Assembly (NCBI GenBank): GCA_033002965.1
Contig: JAURVB010012662.1
Location: forward strand, 110,501 to 174,500
Direction: 5' to 3'
DNA from: Piper betle
Taxonomy: Eukaryota > Streptophyta > Magnoliopsida > Piperales > Piperaceae
DNA length: 64,000 bases
Part shown: positions 37,524-54,560 of the stretch, one piece after another
Layout: each line of letters starts with the position of its first letter
Position numbering within the stretch: the first letter of the stretch is position 1
Program-made: the position numbers and the translations under genes
The notes under the pieces: model-generated
Seen by the model: only the letters and a program-made list of their open reading frames with translations
Database searches by the model: none
Told to the model about the DNA's origin: nothing

Positions 37524-40500
37524 ATGCACTCCCCGTTAAACGCACAGCGTCCCCCGGCGCCGGCGACGACGTCGACGTCGCCGGCCAGTTTCTCCGGGGC
37601 CGGCGCCCGGCCGTCCTTTTGTTACGCCGGCGATAGGAGCTGTGCGGCGGTGTCGATACCGCCGGGGTTGGCAATCTGGTACCCCATGCTGGTGGTTGTC
37701 CTGCTGTCGTTCGTCGTCGTCGGGAGGCTCCGGCGGCTGGGGCGCCGGTGCGCCGGTGATCGCCGGCGGCCTCCTACTTCGTGTTCTGTGGATGGTGATC
37801 GGACGGTATGGAATCTCTTCTTTTGTTGACGGGTGGTGAGGGGTTGGGGTGCTGGCGTTTTCTTAAGTTTTTGTTTTTGATGATCTTGTAATTGGTGTAC
37901 TCTGCATGGAAGGATGTGGTGGACATGTTTGGTCTAATTTTCTGCATGATTTGATTTTGAGATTTTGTTTTTAAAATTATGCGGTTGTTGTTTGAGGAGG
38001 TTGAGAGTGGGTATGTTTTTTGCGTTTTGAGCAATGCTGTGTTGAGATACTCCGCATGCAAGAATGTTGTATGGGAATTGTGTGCATAAATGATTGATCT
38101 TTTTTATTTTGAAGGTGTTTATGATTAGTTTATAGTTCATACAGAACGTAATGATATATTAATATGGTTGTTGTTGAGAGGTTGGAGAGGTTTATTTTTG
38201 GGTTTTGGACGTTGTTATGTGTGTTTACTTCTACTAGTTATGTTCAAATATTTTTGTATCACAAAATTTGGTGTCCATAATCATACATGTTCTATGGATT
38301 AGGGGCAGAAAAGTTCACAGCGTACGTTGAGCAAGAGCCAAGGCAACGTTATGAAGACTATTACATCACAAGGAAAGGTTCTCTTCTAGCTTATGATTCA
38401 TTATTATCCTTTTCGTTGGCTTTCCCCATTTTTCTGATGGGAACATGGCAGCCATATTATATGGTCTATTTCTTTCTTTAGGTACCGGAAGAAGTGTCTT
38501 CACTTGTTGTTGAAAGATCTGTTCATAGGTAGGCTTACTAATTTTTTAGTTTATTAAGCTCTCTTTTTCTCTGTTATATTTCTTCTTGGCCTTTTCTTGC
38601 ATGGGTTTTGAATTGTTTTCATTTACTTTGGCGCAGATGCTTCATTTTCACATTTGTCACCTTTGATTTCGATTTGCCGTGGAAGTTTATTGCGCCCATT
38701 GTTTTGGCTCTGCAAAGATGTTCGGAATCTGCGTCCCATACGAATATCGTAAACAAAGGATCCCATGTGGATATTGTTGATGAAAAAATTCCTGCTCATG
38801 TTACGCACGGTCGGAGAAGGGCATGCAAGAAGCTTACTTGTTCGGACAATCTGGATTCATCGACTAGTCCTTCTCTTAATGCTGATAAAATCATGTATGA
38901 TAGATGTCTCCAACAAACACAAAGAAGAGAGGTATTATGTTCTTCCGGTTCGTGTAATACAAGTTCTTGTAGCAGTCCTTTAGAGAATATACTTGCTGTT
39001 GATAAAGTAAGAACTCAAATTTCTAGAAAGATACCTCGGAAGAAGGAGAAAAGGAACAAAAGCTCTGCACCATCAAATAATCCTGTACTTCCAGAAGCTA
39101 GCAACTGCCATATTGATGCATGCGAAGATGATTCTGTTGCAAAGCAGAAGATGGCCATGTATGCTTGCAATGCCATAGCAGATCCCACAGATAATGAGAA
39201 CAGCTATTGTAGTGATGCTGCGCTCGATTGTTCTTTGCCACTAAGTATTTGTTTGGCTGTAAACATTAAAGGTAATGAGCTGGAAGCAGCCTCCTCTTTG
39301 CAGACATCAGACGTCGATCTTAAATTCGACTCAGTGTCTGTTTGTGGAAGGGTGCTTCATCAAACTCTGGCCCCTGATGTTCTTCAAGAGACTGGACCAG
39401 CTTTTGAAGCAATTACCAATGATGCTCATTACAAGGACGAGATTGATTGCTGCATTTTTCTTCCTGAAAAGCTGTTCCTTCCAGATTCTGATGATTCGTG
39501 CATTGTTGGTGCTGAAAATTCATTATCTTCTGAGGAAGGAACAGCAATAAGTACCTTCGATTGTGAGAGTTACTCGAACTGCCATCAGTGCTTTTCAACT
39601 GATGGTCTTTGTGAAAAAATTTACTCTAAGTGATATTACTGGTGATATACATGTGAAAATGACAAAAAATTGTGATAATTTTTGCCCCAAGGTTGAGGGT
39701 GGTGATGTTACTGATGAGAAAACTAGAAAGGAGCAGTGCGTCGTATATGATAGTGGGTTACTTACTTCCAGCAAAGAAAGTGAAGAGAGTAAACAACTTC
39801 AAGAAAGTTTGCGAACGGGCCTTGATTTGGAATGTGATGTAAATTTGCATGAAGCAACTTCATCAACAAGTATGCATGAAGCAAGCGGATGCGAAAGCGA
39901 CCAATTTCTTGAGCGGCTGGATCAATTTGGTGAGTTGGATGACTACATTTGTGGGAAGGAAATTCAACCTCTCCGTGCAGACTCTGACATTCTGGTGGTG
40001 TTAGATCAAGAAAGCTGTGACAAACAAGACACATTGAATGTTGGTGATGAGTTACACAATCAAGTGGATGTTTCGGGTGCAGTTGATTCACCTGTAGTTT
40101 TATCGGAGTTTGAAGATGAGCTTTTGGAAAAGGACAACTCTCATTGGTCTAAAGAAACTTCAAATTTACTTTTAAGCCAGCAGCAATGTTGCAATATTGG
40201 CGGGGAGATTGAAAATGATGGTCAGGAAGCAGCAGACCTAGGATCCTTGCTTTCAGAAAATGTTGAAGGATCAAATATAGTGGAAGTAGAATATCATGAC
40301 ATTGTTGAAATGTTACACAAGAACTCTACAACTTTCGACTGTTCGATCAATTCTGAGGAAGCCCATGGGAAGACTGCAGAAATAGAGCATGGCCCTTGTG
40401 CTGTTCAGGCTTGCCATCTTTCTTCTCATGGTGACAGAAAATTCACTTTATCAAATACTTGTTCAAACCGAATAGTCGAAGCTGTTCGTGATGCGTACAT

Positions 40501-41973
40501 GTCTCAAATAGAGTCTGAAGAGCTCCAACTGGCTGTTGGTGGTCCTATTGCTGCTTTTGAGCGTCTCCTCTACTCAGCCTCCCCAGTCATCGGTATGTTA
40601 AATAACCGCCATCAATGTGAAACTTGTACAGATGGAACAATTGGTAATTCTGTTTGCAGACATGGAACACCCAAAATGCTCTTGAAAAAGTTTTGGCGGC
40701 GGTATGAGAGAGATGGTGGTTATGGAATTGAGGTAAATGTGGACGATGCACAATTTTTTAGGAGATTTGGTGTTAGCCAGGTTTCATATACTGCGTATTT
40801 TGTCCCATACCTCTCAGCTGTCCAGTTGTTTGAGCATTCAAAAACCTTGTCTGATGATACTACTAGAGCCAAGGCTTGCAACAGAGGTGAAGTAAGAGGA
40901 AAGTCGAAGAAGTCTGCAAAGGCATTTTCTGGCCTGTGTATAATAAATAAATCTAAGGTTTGTCGATCCAATAGCAGCAACGCCTCCATTTCGTCGGCTA
41001 GCTGTGGTGATCTCTCAGGTGCTCCACAACTCGTATTTGAGTATTTTGAAGCTGATCGACCTCAGGAGAGGAAGCCTGTTTATGAGAAGTATGTGTTCTC
41101 ACATGTTTGATTTAGTGAATACTTACTGGGATTTGCTTGGCTGTAAAAATGATTCCTTCCTTTTCTTTGGCTTGCCAGGATAAAAGAACTTGCACGAGGT
41201 GAATGCTCGACGAATTGCCAAATGTCTGGGGATCCATCGAAACTTAAGAATGCGCGTTTGCATGGGCTACACCCATCATCTTGGTAAATTCTTGCTTACA
41301 AGCACTTGAATACAGTGCTGATTTTACGTCGGCTTCGCTGTGTAGCATTGACATGCATTTCTTTTGTTGTTGTACAATAGGTATTCGGTTGCTTGGTATC
41401 CCATTTATCGGATACCTGGAGGCAATTTGCGTGCTGCATTCTTGACATACCATTTACTGGGCCATTTTATTCAAAGATGTGCTCCAGAAGACTCTCTTTA
41501 TGGGGATACTTGTGTTGTCTGCCCTGCTGTGGGCTTACAGTGTTACAACTATCAGGTACTAGCTTAACTTTTTCCCCTTTGGTTTATGCAAAAATAGTTC
41601 TGATTATGTTAGATTAAGCATATTCTGATCTCACTTGAGACCTTATTTCCAATCAAAGGTTAATATACCCTTGGTGCAGAATTATCTTACAAAAACTTCA
41701 AATAATTGCGACCTCTAATGGGGATAAATCTGATATGAGATTCTGACCTTTGTCATGTAATTGCAGAAAGAGAGCTGGCTTGAACTGCAGATCCCTTCTG
41801 CAGTTTACAATGTAGGGGGTAATCCAACCAATCCTGGAGAGCTTCTGAAGAGGCGTTTGCAGACACTAGACGTGACTGCTTCTACCATGTCATTGGCCAA
41901 GTTGCATGACGGCCAGCAGACAATCGTCAACCATCACCCTGATTATGAGTTCTTCCTTTCGCGCCGATCATAA
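37524..41973 (+). CDS. DUF789 family protein with a putative N-terminal membrane segment; one frame break
   Basis: Proposed exons: 37524-37805, 38303-38377, 38482-38528, 38637-41088, 41179-41283, 41381-41555 and 41767-41973. Phases agree throughout, giving about 1,113 residues. Exon 1 encodes a GC-rich leader with one hydrophobic helix (WYPMLVVVLLSFVVVG) followed by Arg-rich residues; joining it to the rest is inferred from phase and splice sites. Exon 4 is long, acidic and low in recognised motifs. The DUF789 domain starts at AFERLLYSASPVIG and includes SYTAYFVPYLSAVQLFE, QLVFEYFEADRPQERKP, SVAWYPIYRIPGGNLRAAFL and CVVCPAVGLQCYNYQ. Function is unknown. A run of six A at 39614-39619 shifts the frame by one; with five the protein reads through. 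Confidence 0.78.
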
Positions 41974-42330
41974 ATCGTACTTGTTGCCATGGAGCCAAAT
42001 GAGATGGCTGGTTATTATCGCAATAACTTACCCACAACAGAGCAATACAAATAGTATAAGTTAACCCTGCACTTTTTAACTGCTTTGAATATTGTTGTCT
42101 TCAACAAGTTCTGCAGGCAGGGAACTGAAAGTACTTTGCAAGTAATTGTTCTTCTCATCTGTCAACTATTCTTATACATGTGTTTAAAAGAAAAGCTACT
42201 CTTATATATGCTGTCATTGTTTATGTCATATCAATTAAATTTATTTCTTTTGGAATTTTATAAATGGTGGTTGTGATGTTTAGAAAAAAAATGGTGGTTG
42301 TGAGAATGTCTCCTCTGTGGGGAGAAGACA

Positions 42331-45908
<3,578 letters not shown>

Positions 45909-47115
45909 TCAATTGTGATGTACTCTTAATTTGCAAATTATTTTTTTAGAACAGTAATTTTGTTTGAAAAACCACGCATAAAAAATAAAGCATTGTTACA
46001 AAGAAAACGGTATATAATCTTAATACTTTGAAGCTGCTTGTTACCGTGTAATTTTCATACTGAGAATTATGTAATTTGTATTTAATGGTTTTTTTGTTAT
46101 TTGTTTGTTTGTTTGTTTCTAAAGTGTCATACAAATGTATTTGATTATTGCGATCAGTTTTGTACCATGAGGCAAAAATATGAACTCGCAAGTCAAAACA
46201 TTTTTTTATAGATTAAAAAAAATCAAATACTTGCTTAGAAAAGAAAATCTATTTTAGTCTTTATCAACGCCGGCATGCAGCTATCCCACCACAACAAGAA
46301 ATCGATTTGTGGTTAAAACGGATGATAATCCGATTAAATTGGTTGATGGTTGGCACAAATATCACACCTAAGCCTATTTAAAGGAGGCAAAGACTTTGAT
46401 TATTGATTATTATCACTTGAGCTAGAAGAAGAAAGGTACGTTCATGTTGAATTAACCAAGGTGTATACATTATGTATGGTGTAAATGCATCGCTTTCAGC
46501 TGAAAAATCTTCATATATTACAACTCCGATCTTGATCCGCTGTGCCTGAATTTCTATATGGCCTCGCAAAATACGAAAGCCAAGAATATGTTTATACGTG
46601 TGCATGAATACTTTACGTAGTTTGAGTTCTTATCATATATATATATAGTTTCGAACCTCAGTCATTTGGGATTAAGTGTTAGATGATGCACCTATCGCCG
46701 GAATACTTCCCACGTCCGCTCCCAGTGGCAGCCGACGAACTGTAGAAAAATATTTGCTGTGCAATGTTGTATAACTAGACGAAAAGTTGCATTGGTCATG
46801 AACTTTGGCAAATTTTTTCGCCCGACGACTACAGATCTTGCCGGAATATGGGTGGCCATTATGAAATCTCCGGCAGTCAGACGGTGGTGGCGAGGGGTGG
46901 AGTTTTGTCCGGCGAGTCCTGCGATATCAGTATTAGCATAGTTAGGAACGAGATCATGACCCGTATGCATATCCGGGTCTGCAGACGGTTGTATAATTAT
47001 GGGCTAACAACGTTTTCCAGAGAGGTTGTTGTTAATCTATATGAATTTAAGAAGTAATATTCCCAAAAAAATCTAATAATCTTTCTGGGTATCAGACGTT
47101 TGATTTGATATAACC
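45909..47115. other. Spacer between GH9 and glutamine synthetase copy
   Basis: AT-rich at first. A GC-richer stretch at 46690-46990 has short overlapping frames on both strands with no recognisable domain. It might be an old transposon piece. Confidence 0.4.
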
Positions 47116-49920
47116 ATGGCGTTGTCGCTTCTTGTTAATGATCCTCAACCTTGATTTATCTGATGGCACCGAGAAAATCATCGCAGAATACGTATGGTAA
47201 TTATGCCATTTTATTTTATTTTATTCGTTTTATGATTTCTTATTTAGTTTCTTTCTAATTAGAAAGTTCTCATTTGTAAATATTGAATCCATTTGTGTGT
47301 GATATGAACTAGGATTGGTGGATCTGGCATGGACTTGAGGAGCAAAGCGAGGGTAAGTGTTTTTTTCCTACACAAAGATGTGATTAATGCTCTCACTAAT
47401 GACGAGTTTAAAAGTTTAAAGGGCAAATTAAACATTCCACAACATGAGCTTAATTACCCATTTATATATCAATGTTAATTAATTAGTATACAATGGGATG
47501 TGAGCTATCCCTTTCCTGTTTACTTACATATATGATGATTGAATGCATGTATGTTCTTCTCAGACATTGTCGAAGCCGGAAGTTGATCCCCACAAGGTTT
47601 CAAAGTGGAACTATGACGGATCAAGCACCGAGCAAGCCCTTGGAGATGATAGCGAAGTCATCTTATAGTAATATTAATCATCTTTCTATTTGCTAATCAA
47701 GTTAATTTCTTTTTCTTATTCTCCATCGATTAAATTTTTATGCTATTAATTATGTTTTTTTGGACAGCCCTCAAGCAGTTTTTAAGGACCCTTTCAGGAG
47801 AGGAAACAATATTTTGGTACACATTGTTTGTCTGATTATTTTATCCTGTGAAAATATATATGTATGTATCTAAATTAGATATATAATCACCTCAAACAAG
47901 AGATAATATGTGATCCTTTGATTGGAGTTCTACCTTGTTTTATGATATAGGTAATGTGTGATGCATACACCCTGCTGGTGAGCCAATTCCTACCAATAAG
48001 AGATTCAATGCAGAGAAGATGTTCAGCCAGCCTGAGGTTAAGGCAGAGGAGCCACGGTAATGACTTATATTTGACTATGTATTAATCACTTCAATTCATG
48101 TTGATCATTGGCTAATAGAAAATTACTAATTTTTATATTAACAATGTTCACCATGAAATAAAGACATTAGAGCTTTGTTTTACCTAATTTTAATCCAGGC
48201 ATGCATGGTATAAACTGTTTTTCCTTGTATTTTTCCATGGAAAATATTTGGAAATGATTACATATTTGATGGTTTAGCTTGAAACATCATAACTTATGAA
48301 TTGCAGGTTTGGAATAGAGCAAGAATATACCCTCCTCCAGAAGGACACAAGGTGGCCTCTTGGATGGCCTGTTGGTGGCTTCCCAGGACCTCAGGTATCA
48401 GGAGATAACATTCATTTATTTGACAAAATTTTGATGGCTGGATGCACCACTATCTTTCTTTGTTTGGACTCTTGGGACGGGCCATGCACGAGCATTGACG
48501 AATGATATTTACAAAACCTCAATTCAATTTGTTTATACACGGGCCATACTACTGTGGAGTTGGAGCAGACAAAGCTTTTGGAAGGGATATTGTCAATGCC
48601 CACTACAGGGCTTGCCTCTATGCTGGGATCAGCACTAGTGGGGTTAATGGAGAGGTCATGCCTGGTTAAGTATGGCTTCTGCTTTCTTCTACAATTGCCA
48701 TGATAATATCAATGAAACAATTTCCACTTAACTGTGAGCTAATTTTCCTGATAACGTTTCATGTTTGGTTATCAATATTATCTGATGATACTGGATTAAT
48801 TTCCTCTTATTGATTGATTTTTAGTGGGAGTTTCAAGTTGGTCCTGTTGTCGGAATTTCTGCCGGAGATCAACTATGTCTGGCTCGCTACATTCTTGAGG
48901 TAAGTAAATCCAAAATCAAGTGAGGCATCAATAATTTTGGAATAGATACAAAAATGATGATTCAGTAATTTCATGCGTTGTATTTGATCGAATGGAATGA
49001 TAGAAGGAATGTGCTCATCGACATAACTAATTAAACTTAAATAGATCATGATAACAAAGACGAACTCGTATAAAGCCTAAATGTTTTTAACAACAATGTT
49101 AATTGGTTGTGTTTATTTGAGACAGAGGATTTGTGAACTGTTGTCGTCACTTTCGACCCTAAACCAATATCGGTATTTTTTTAATTTTCTTCTAAAAAAG
49201 CTGCTAAAGCTACTCAACCTTTGTCGACCAATCTTGACATAATAATTTTAATGCATTAATAAAAATAGGGAGACTGGAATGGTGCTGGAGCTCACACAAA
49301 CTACAGGTAAAAATAGACAGTAGTATGATCACATATGTTTTAACATAATATATAACATGGTAATTAGTATTTGGGTATAAGCTGGTTTTCGTTATTTCTC
49401 AATAAATAAGCACCAAGTCCAAGAGAAAGGAGGGAGGGATTGATTTGATAAAGAGTGCCATTGAGAAACTTGGTCTTCGCCATAAGGAGCTCATTGCTGC
49501 ATATGGTGATGGCAATGAACGCAGGCTCACTGGGAACCATGAAACTGCAGATATCAACTCCTTCTCCTGGGTAACACAATATGCCCTTCTTCTTTCTCTT
49601 CACTCTTTCTTTCTGTACAGAAATTTATATCCTAAAGTATTGACTGGTTGTTATTTCCATTAATCGTAGGGAGTGGCCAATCACGGCGCTGCGGTGAGAA
49701 TTGGACGTGATACCGAAAGAGAAGGAAAAGGTGAGAAATCCATGCTCAAAATGAAACCAGCTATGAATTGTGATGCATTCTAATAAGAGATCGATGCTAA
49801 TTCTCTGTCTTATAAAATTTGACAGGTTATTTTGAGGATAGAAGGCCAGCATCAAACATGGATCCGTATGTAGTTACTGGCATGATTGCAGAGACCACCC
49901 TTCTTTGGAAGCCTAAATAG
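47116..49920 (+). pseudogene. Cytosolic glutamine synthetase (GS1) pseudogene
   Basis: Thirteen exon-like blocks cover the whole enzyme, from LNLDLSDGTEKIIAEYVW to [20 protein letters not shown]. They are 47116-47196, 47313-47352, 47564-47667, 47768-47816, 47951-48056, 48307-48394, 48541-48669, 48825-48899, 49126-49172, 49269-49306, 49411-49570, 49670-49730 and 49826-49920. Lesions seen: a frameshift in exon 1 (stop at 47152-47154); a lost C at 47970-47972 in MCDAYTP; no AG acceptor before the [14 protein letters not shown] exon; TAA at 48667-48669 where Gln is expected; and a deletion with frame change in the 49126-49172 block. Conserved residues are also replaced, for example GDQLCLARY for the usual GDQVWVARY and GVANH for GVANR. 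The mixture of lesions points to real decay. Confidence 0.85.
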
Positions 49921-50394
49921 AGCTCATCAGATGAAATCCGAAAGACAAGACGCTCACTGAGTGATGAAGCACTCCACAGAATTAGGAGTTAAATCGTTTA
50001 TTTTTTTGATAAACCATACAGGAATTGACCGTATTCCTTGAGCATTTGGTTAGTATGTACCCACATTTTGCACAGTATTTTCTTTTTCCACATATATTTT
50101 GCACAGTAATTGTTTCAATGTATACCGGTTGTCAATTACTCTTCCATCTCTGGCGAATGATCTTCCTCATGAAAGAACACATCTTGAAAGGAAAGCGATC
50201 CCAATCTGGACCTGCAATTGGATCTAAAATTTTAGGCTAAAGAAAAGAATCTTAAAATCAAGTCTACAGTAATTCGCCTTCATAACAGTGCTTCTTGAAA
50301 ACTTTCAATGTAAGTTCAATTTTCTGACAAAACGAGAATATGCAGTGATCGTCAAAGCAGGTAACCGTATTCCATGAAAGGCAAAACATTCTTC
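49921..50394. other. Convergent 3' spacer
   Basis: About 470 bases lie between the glutamine synthetase copy (+) and the proteasome gene (-), probably holding the 3' UTR of the proteasome gene. No other feature is seen. Confidence 0.5.
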
Positions 50395-53391
50395 TCATTC
50401 CTCCATGGCATCGCCTTCAGCCACTTCCACTTTCTGCTTTAATGGGGTGATCTTGGATGAAAGAATTTCTGCAAAGATTTCAAGAAAAAGAAAAACATTC
50501 ATAAGCATGGCACAGCAGCCTAAAAAACAATTTCAGCTCAAAAAGTACACATCAATTTCAACAAAATTTCAGCTCAGAAAGTATAAATGCTGGGATTGAA
50601 AGTTACCAGCATAACTGAACGTGCGCATTTCAGATATTTTCACATACAATGATAAAAAATTGGCACACCTATTCACTCATAAATCATCTAATCTTCACCT
50701 AAAAGCAAATATGGGACGGCAAGTTTCTTACCAGTATGGCCTTTGGAGAATGAATATCCTCTGGAACTAATGTAGGTACGAGGATTTGGCAATAGGTGAT
50801 TACGCAAATACTCCTTGTTTCCCTAAATTGTTTGTCAAAAAATGCAAAATATAAACACCAGTAACCAATATAAATTCTCAAACAAGCGAAATAATTTAAA
50901 CACATACCTTTGTAATTATGCATACGTCCACATTCGAGCCACTACCCAGATCGTTGAAGATCCCTGAGCAAATTGCCTCAGTTACAAGTGCAATGCCCTC
51001 GTCTCTCTAGAAAATAAAAGACACATAAATACTACATAGAGTCTAGGAGTCAAAATATTCTTTTGCAAATTGTAGAATTAAACAAGAAACCTTGACTTGT
51101 ACGAAGTATATGGTGCAATAGGATTCCAAGCAGTCGTTGAAATTAATGATAAAAAGTAACGAAAATGCACCAGTTACACATTTTACCATCACGCTACAAT
51201 ATTCCACACAAGTATTTCACAAAATCATGGTGATGTTCATACACTTCATAAAATAAGCAGCAGTAAGATTCAATATGGTAATTCATTTTGACAAAACAAG
51301 AGTAGCACAACATTACAATATATCCTGCAACAGACACACACGTGCCAAAGTAGACTCTAATTCCAGCATAGATAGGTGCACCATCACAACTCAACCAAGA
51401 CCACAATGTGTTTACAGGTATCAACCTTGCATCTCCCTCCTAATTTTAAACTTTGCATAAAATTTCATCATCTCAATGTCGCCAAGCATTATACAATGCA
51501 TGGAAATAACCACATTTTAAATAGTAAAAATTATTTTTTAACTTCTACTGAAGTTTCATGTAATTTACACTACAATTAAATCCATATTATTCACTGTAAA
51601 ACACAAAAAGGCACTTGCAAAAGCATATAGAGCTTACAGTTAAGCCTTCTTTATATTTGGACTCAAAAACAGCCATAGCTGCAAGAGAACCAGATCCCAT
51701 AGTCGCAAAAGGTAGAGTATCAGTAGATCCATGAGGGTATATCTGCAGATCCAAACAGCATTTTTACATACTCTTCTGAAGTTAAAATAACTGTAAAAAA
51801 CAATCATAGACATTGGTCAAACTCACTGTGTGCAAATGAGGTCCTGTAACATCAACACCTCCAAGCACTAAAGCAGCGCTAACATGACCTTGGTAACTGC
51901 TCATGAATAAAATGACATTCATCAAGAAAGCTAAGAAAATGTACTGTATTAAACATTGTAGAAACCGATGCATGAAAACTGTGGAACCTATTTTCTTCCA
52001 TTATACACAGTACTGTTAATTTTCTTTCATATTAAGTACTTGAGAAACCAATGCATGAGAACTATAAAACCTATCCTTTTCCAATCAGAGGAAAAATACA
52101 TAGTCAAAAACATCCCTTACATTAGCCAAAATGCACACCATAATCATGTTACACCCTTGTTTACAGTACAAGAATCATTTCAATTCAATTCAAGTAAGGG
52201 TGCTAAAACCAGTCCCATTGTTACTAAAAAGCATGTAGCCCTCAAACTTGGTTTAAAAATCTACCTACTTTCCTTAACACACTAAAAACTTGACCAAAAA
52301 ATGTATTACATCAAACATTGATAATGAAACTATATAATCATTATCCACAGAATTCTTAATTCAAAATAAGCATTTTAAAAATTAAGACATCAAACATACA
52401 AAACCCATCCCTTTCTAAGCAAAGTGAAATAGGAACGCCAGAATCATGCCGGAGCCTTGTTGATAATACTAGATCAAATCAAATCCCACAAAGGAGCTAC
52501 AATCAATCCCATCATTTCGGAGAAAACGTCATCTAGCACTCCAACTAGGTTTCAGAAGCTACCTACTTTCCTTGCACACTGAATACTTAGACAAAACAAA
52601 AATGGCAAATACACGAGCCTAGTTTTTTCTTCTTTTGTTTTCCCAGTATTAGAATCAAATCAATTCACGTAAAGGTGCCTCAATCAGTCTCATCATTCCG
52701 AGAAGCACTCAACCTTAATCTAAAAGAGCACATAATTCTCCAACACAGTTTAATAATCTACATACTTCCCTAACACACAAAACTAAACCAAGTAATACCT
52801 AAAAAGATGGGTCTTGAGAAGGGTGAGAGCAGTAATGACCCTCGATTCCCGGCCAGTGGCGTAGCGATGGAGCTCCAACTGAGAGCTCACCATATCTACA
52901 ATATACAAATCAAATAACTCCAATCAATCCTCCGACAAAAGACCATCAAAAGAAATAAAACGTTTAAGATCATCAAAACCAACCCGTCACGGCCTCCGTG
53001 TCCGCCGCCGTCCCGGCGCCGCAGCAGTAGATGTTTGGCGCCATGTAGTGGATCTTCTCGCAGTTCTTGTCACACACAATCGGCCCCTCCGTCGCCCTCG
53101 TATCTGCCCCAAGAATCACCCCATCCTGCATCATCCCCCAGTAAAACCCCAAATCAGAACCCCCAAGTCCCCCCAAATCAAACCCCAATCAACCAACAAC
53201 CATCACCCCAACAAAACCCTAAATCGGGGACAAAAGAGCGCACGGGCCTGGAAGATGAGGCCGACAATGGTGGTGCCGGTCTTGCGGAAGGACGGCGGCT
53301 GCACGTTCTTGTCCATCAGGAGCTGGTTCCGCCGGCAGAGGTCGAAGCTGAAGCCGCCCTTGGGCGGGAGGTCGATCGCCGCCTTGCCCAT
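50395..53391 (-). CDS. PBB: 20S proteasome subunit beta type-7 (beta-2, PBB)
   Basis: Beta-2 is the trypsin-like catalytic subunit of the 20S proteasome. Eight exons: 53391-53248, 53125-52984, 52895-52799, 51896-51827, 51742-51638, 51006-50908, 50822-50732 and 50468-50395. They give 273 residues, the length of the Arabidopsis PBB proteins. The propeptide ([16 protein letters not shown]) ends at Gly39, leaving Thr40 of [11 protein letters not shown] as the N-terminal nucleophile. Further family motifs are [70 protein letters not shown] and [16 protein letters not shown]. All introns are GT-AG except the first, whose donor reads CAG|GCCCGT. The frame is intact. Confidence 0.95.
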
Positions 53392-53879
53392 ACCTGCCGA
53401 TGCGTTCCGAGGTCGGAAAAGTTGGGCTCCCGAGGTTCGCCGGAGGTTCGCCGGAGAAGTTTACTCAGGCGGGCGTATGACTTTATTTATAGTAGGACTT
53501 AGGGGAAGTGAGAACGGAGGGAGATAATAATATAATATATAATGATAATTAGGAAGTGTTCTACGTATAATATTTATCACAATTAATTAAATTTTATCTT
53601 GTTAAGATTATGAAAATAGCAAAAAAAATTAGGGAGTGTACCTTTAGTAGAAATTACTTATAATAGAAAAAGCAAAAAACAAAAATTACTTACACCTTTG
53701 GTTTTAATCAAAATATTCTTTACATTATTTGATTTAAAAAATAAAAATTGTTTGATTTCGGATTTAAATCGGATCGAAAAGATTCGGTTTTAAAAAATTA
53801 TGTAAGTCGGTCGCAGTAAAAATTAGTATGTGAATCAATCTATTTGAATTGATTCTACCCGATTTGAACCGATTCGTAA
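53392..53879. other. Proteasome gene promoter side and AT-rich spacer
   Basis: 53392-53470 is GC-rich and likely the leader of the proteasome gene. After that the DNA is AT-rich, with no gene. Confidence 0.4.
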
Positions 53880-54560
53880 ATCAGCCGATTTGAGAGGATT
53901 CAAGAGGGGCACCAAGGGCAGGACAAGGGGCAAGGGGGCAGGCTTTGAAAGGGGGGATTGAGCAGCGATCAGAGTCAGGCATTGGTGTGCTAGCTACGGT
54001 TTGCCCAAGCGGCACCCTTTGGCCTGTCTCGGTGGCAGCAGATGGCAGTGGAGGGATGGCAAGATCTTTGAAATGGAGATGGCAGAACGGCGGTCGATGG
54101 TGCTCAGGGCGGCACGACGGTGGCAGAATTGCGTTGGCAGGGTGCACGTGAACTCGGGTGGTGGCTAGAAAGAAGGGGGACAACTCAGAGACATGTTAGC
54201 GGTGATCAGCGGCATCGATCTGCTTTAGTGCAGCGGTCAGGGGCGACGTCGATGACGTGAATCAAGGCAGCGTCAAGGGTTGGGGGTAGGAAAAAGCTTA
54301 AGGAGGGAAAAACATGTAAGTGACGATATCGTAAATAAAAGTTGACTCTCTCCGATCCAAATAAAACTAATAACTATCTCATAATAAATCTTTAAAAAAT
54401 CCAAAAAATAAGAAAAAATCTCATAAAATATAATGCATACCATAACATCACAATGATATGTTCTATAACTAATAACCCTTCATTTAAATTGCCCACCGAT
54501 TTTGACCGATTCAAGTAAACCGATTCTTATCCAATTTTTTTAATCGGTCTGATTCAACGG
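53880..54560. mobile_element. Fragment of the long LTR-like repeat
   Basis: A GC-rich block with many GGCAG and GGCGA motifs is followed by an AT-rich tail that includes TCTATAACTAATAACCC at about 54453. The same arrangement, GC-rich then AT-rich with that motif, occurs at 61700-62345. This is taken as a diverged partial copy of that repeat. Confidence 0.45.
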
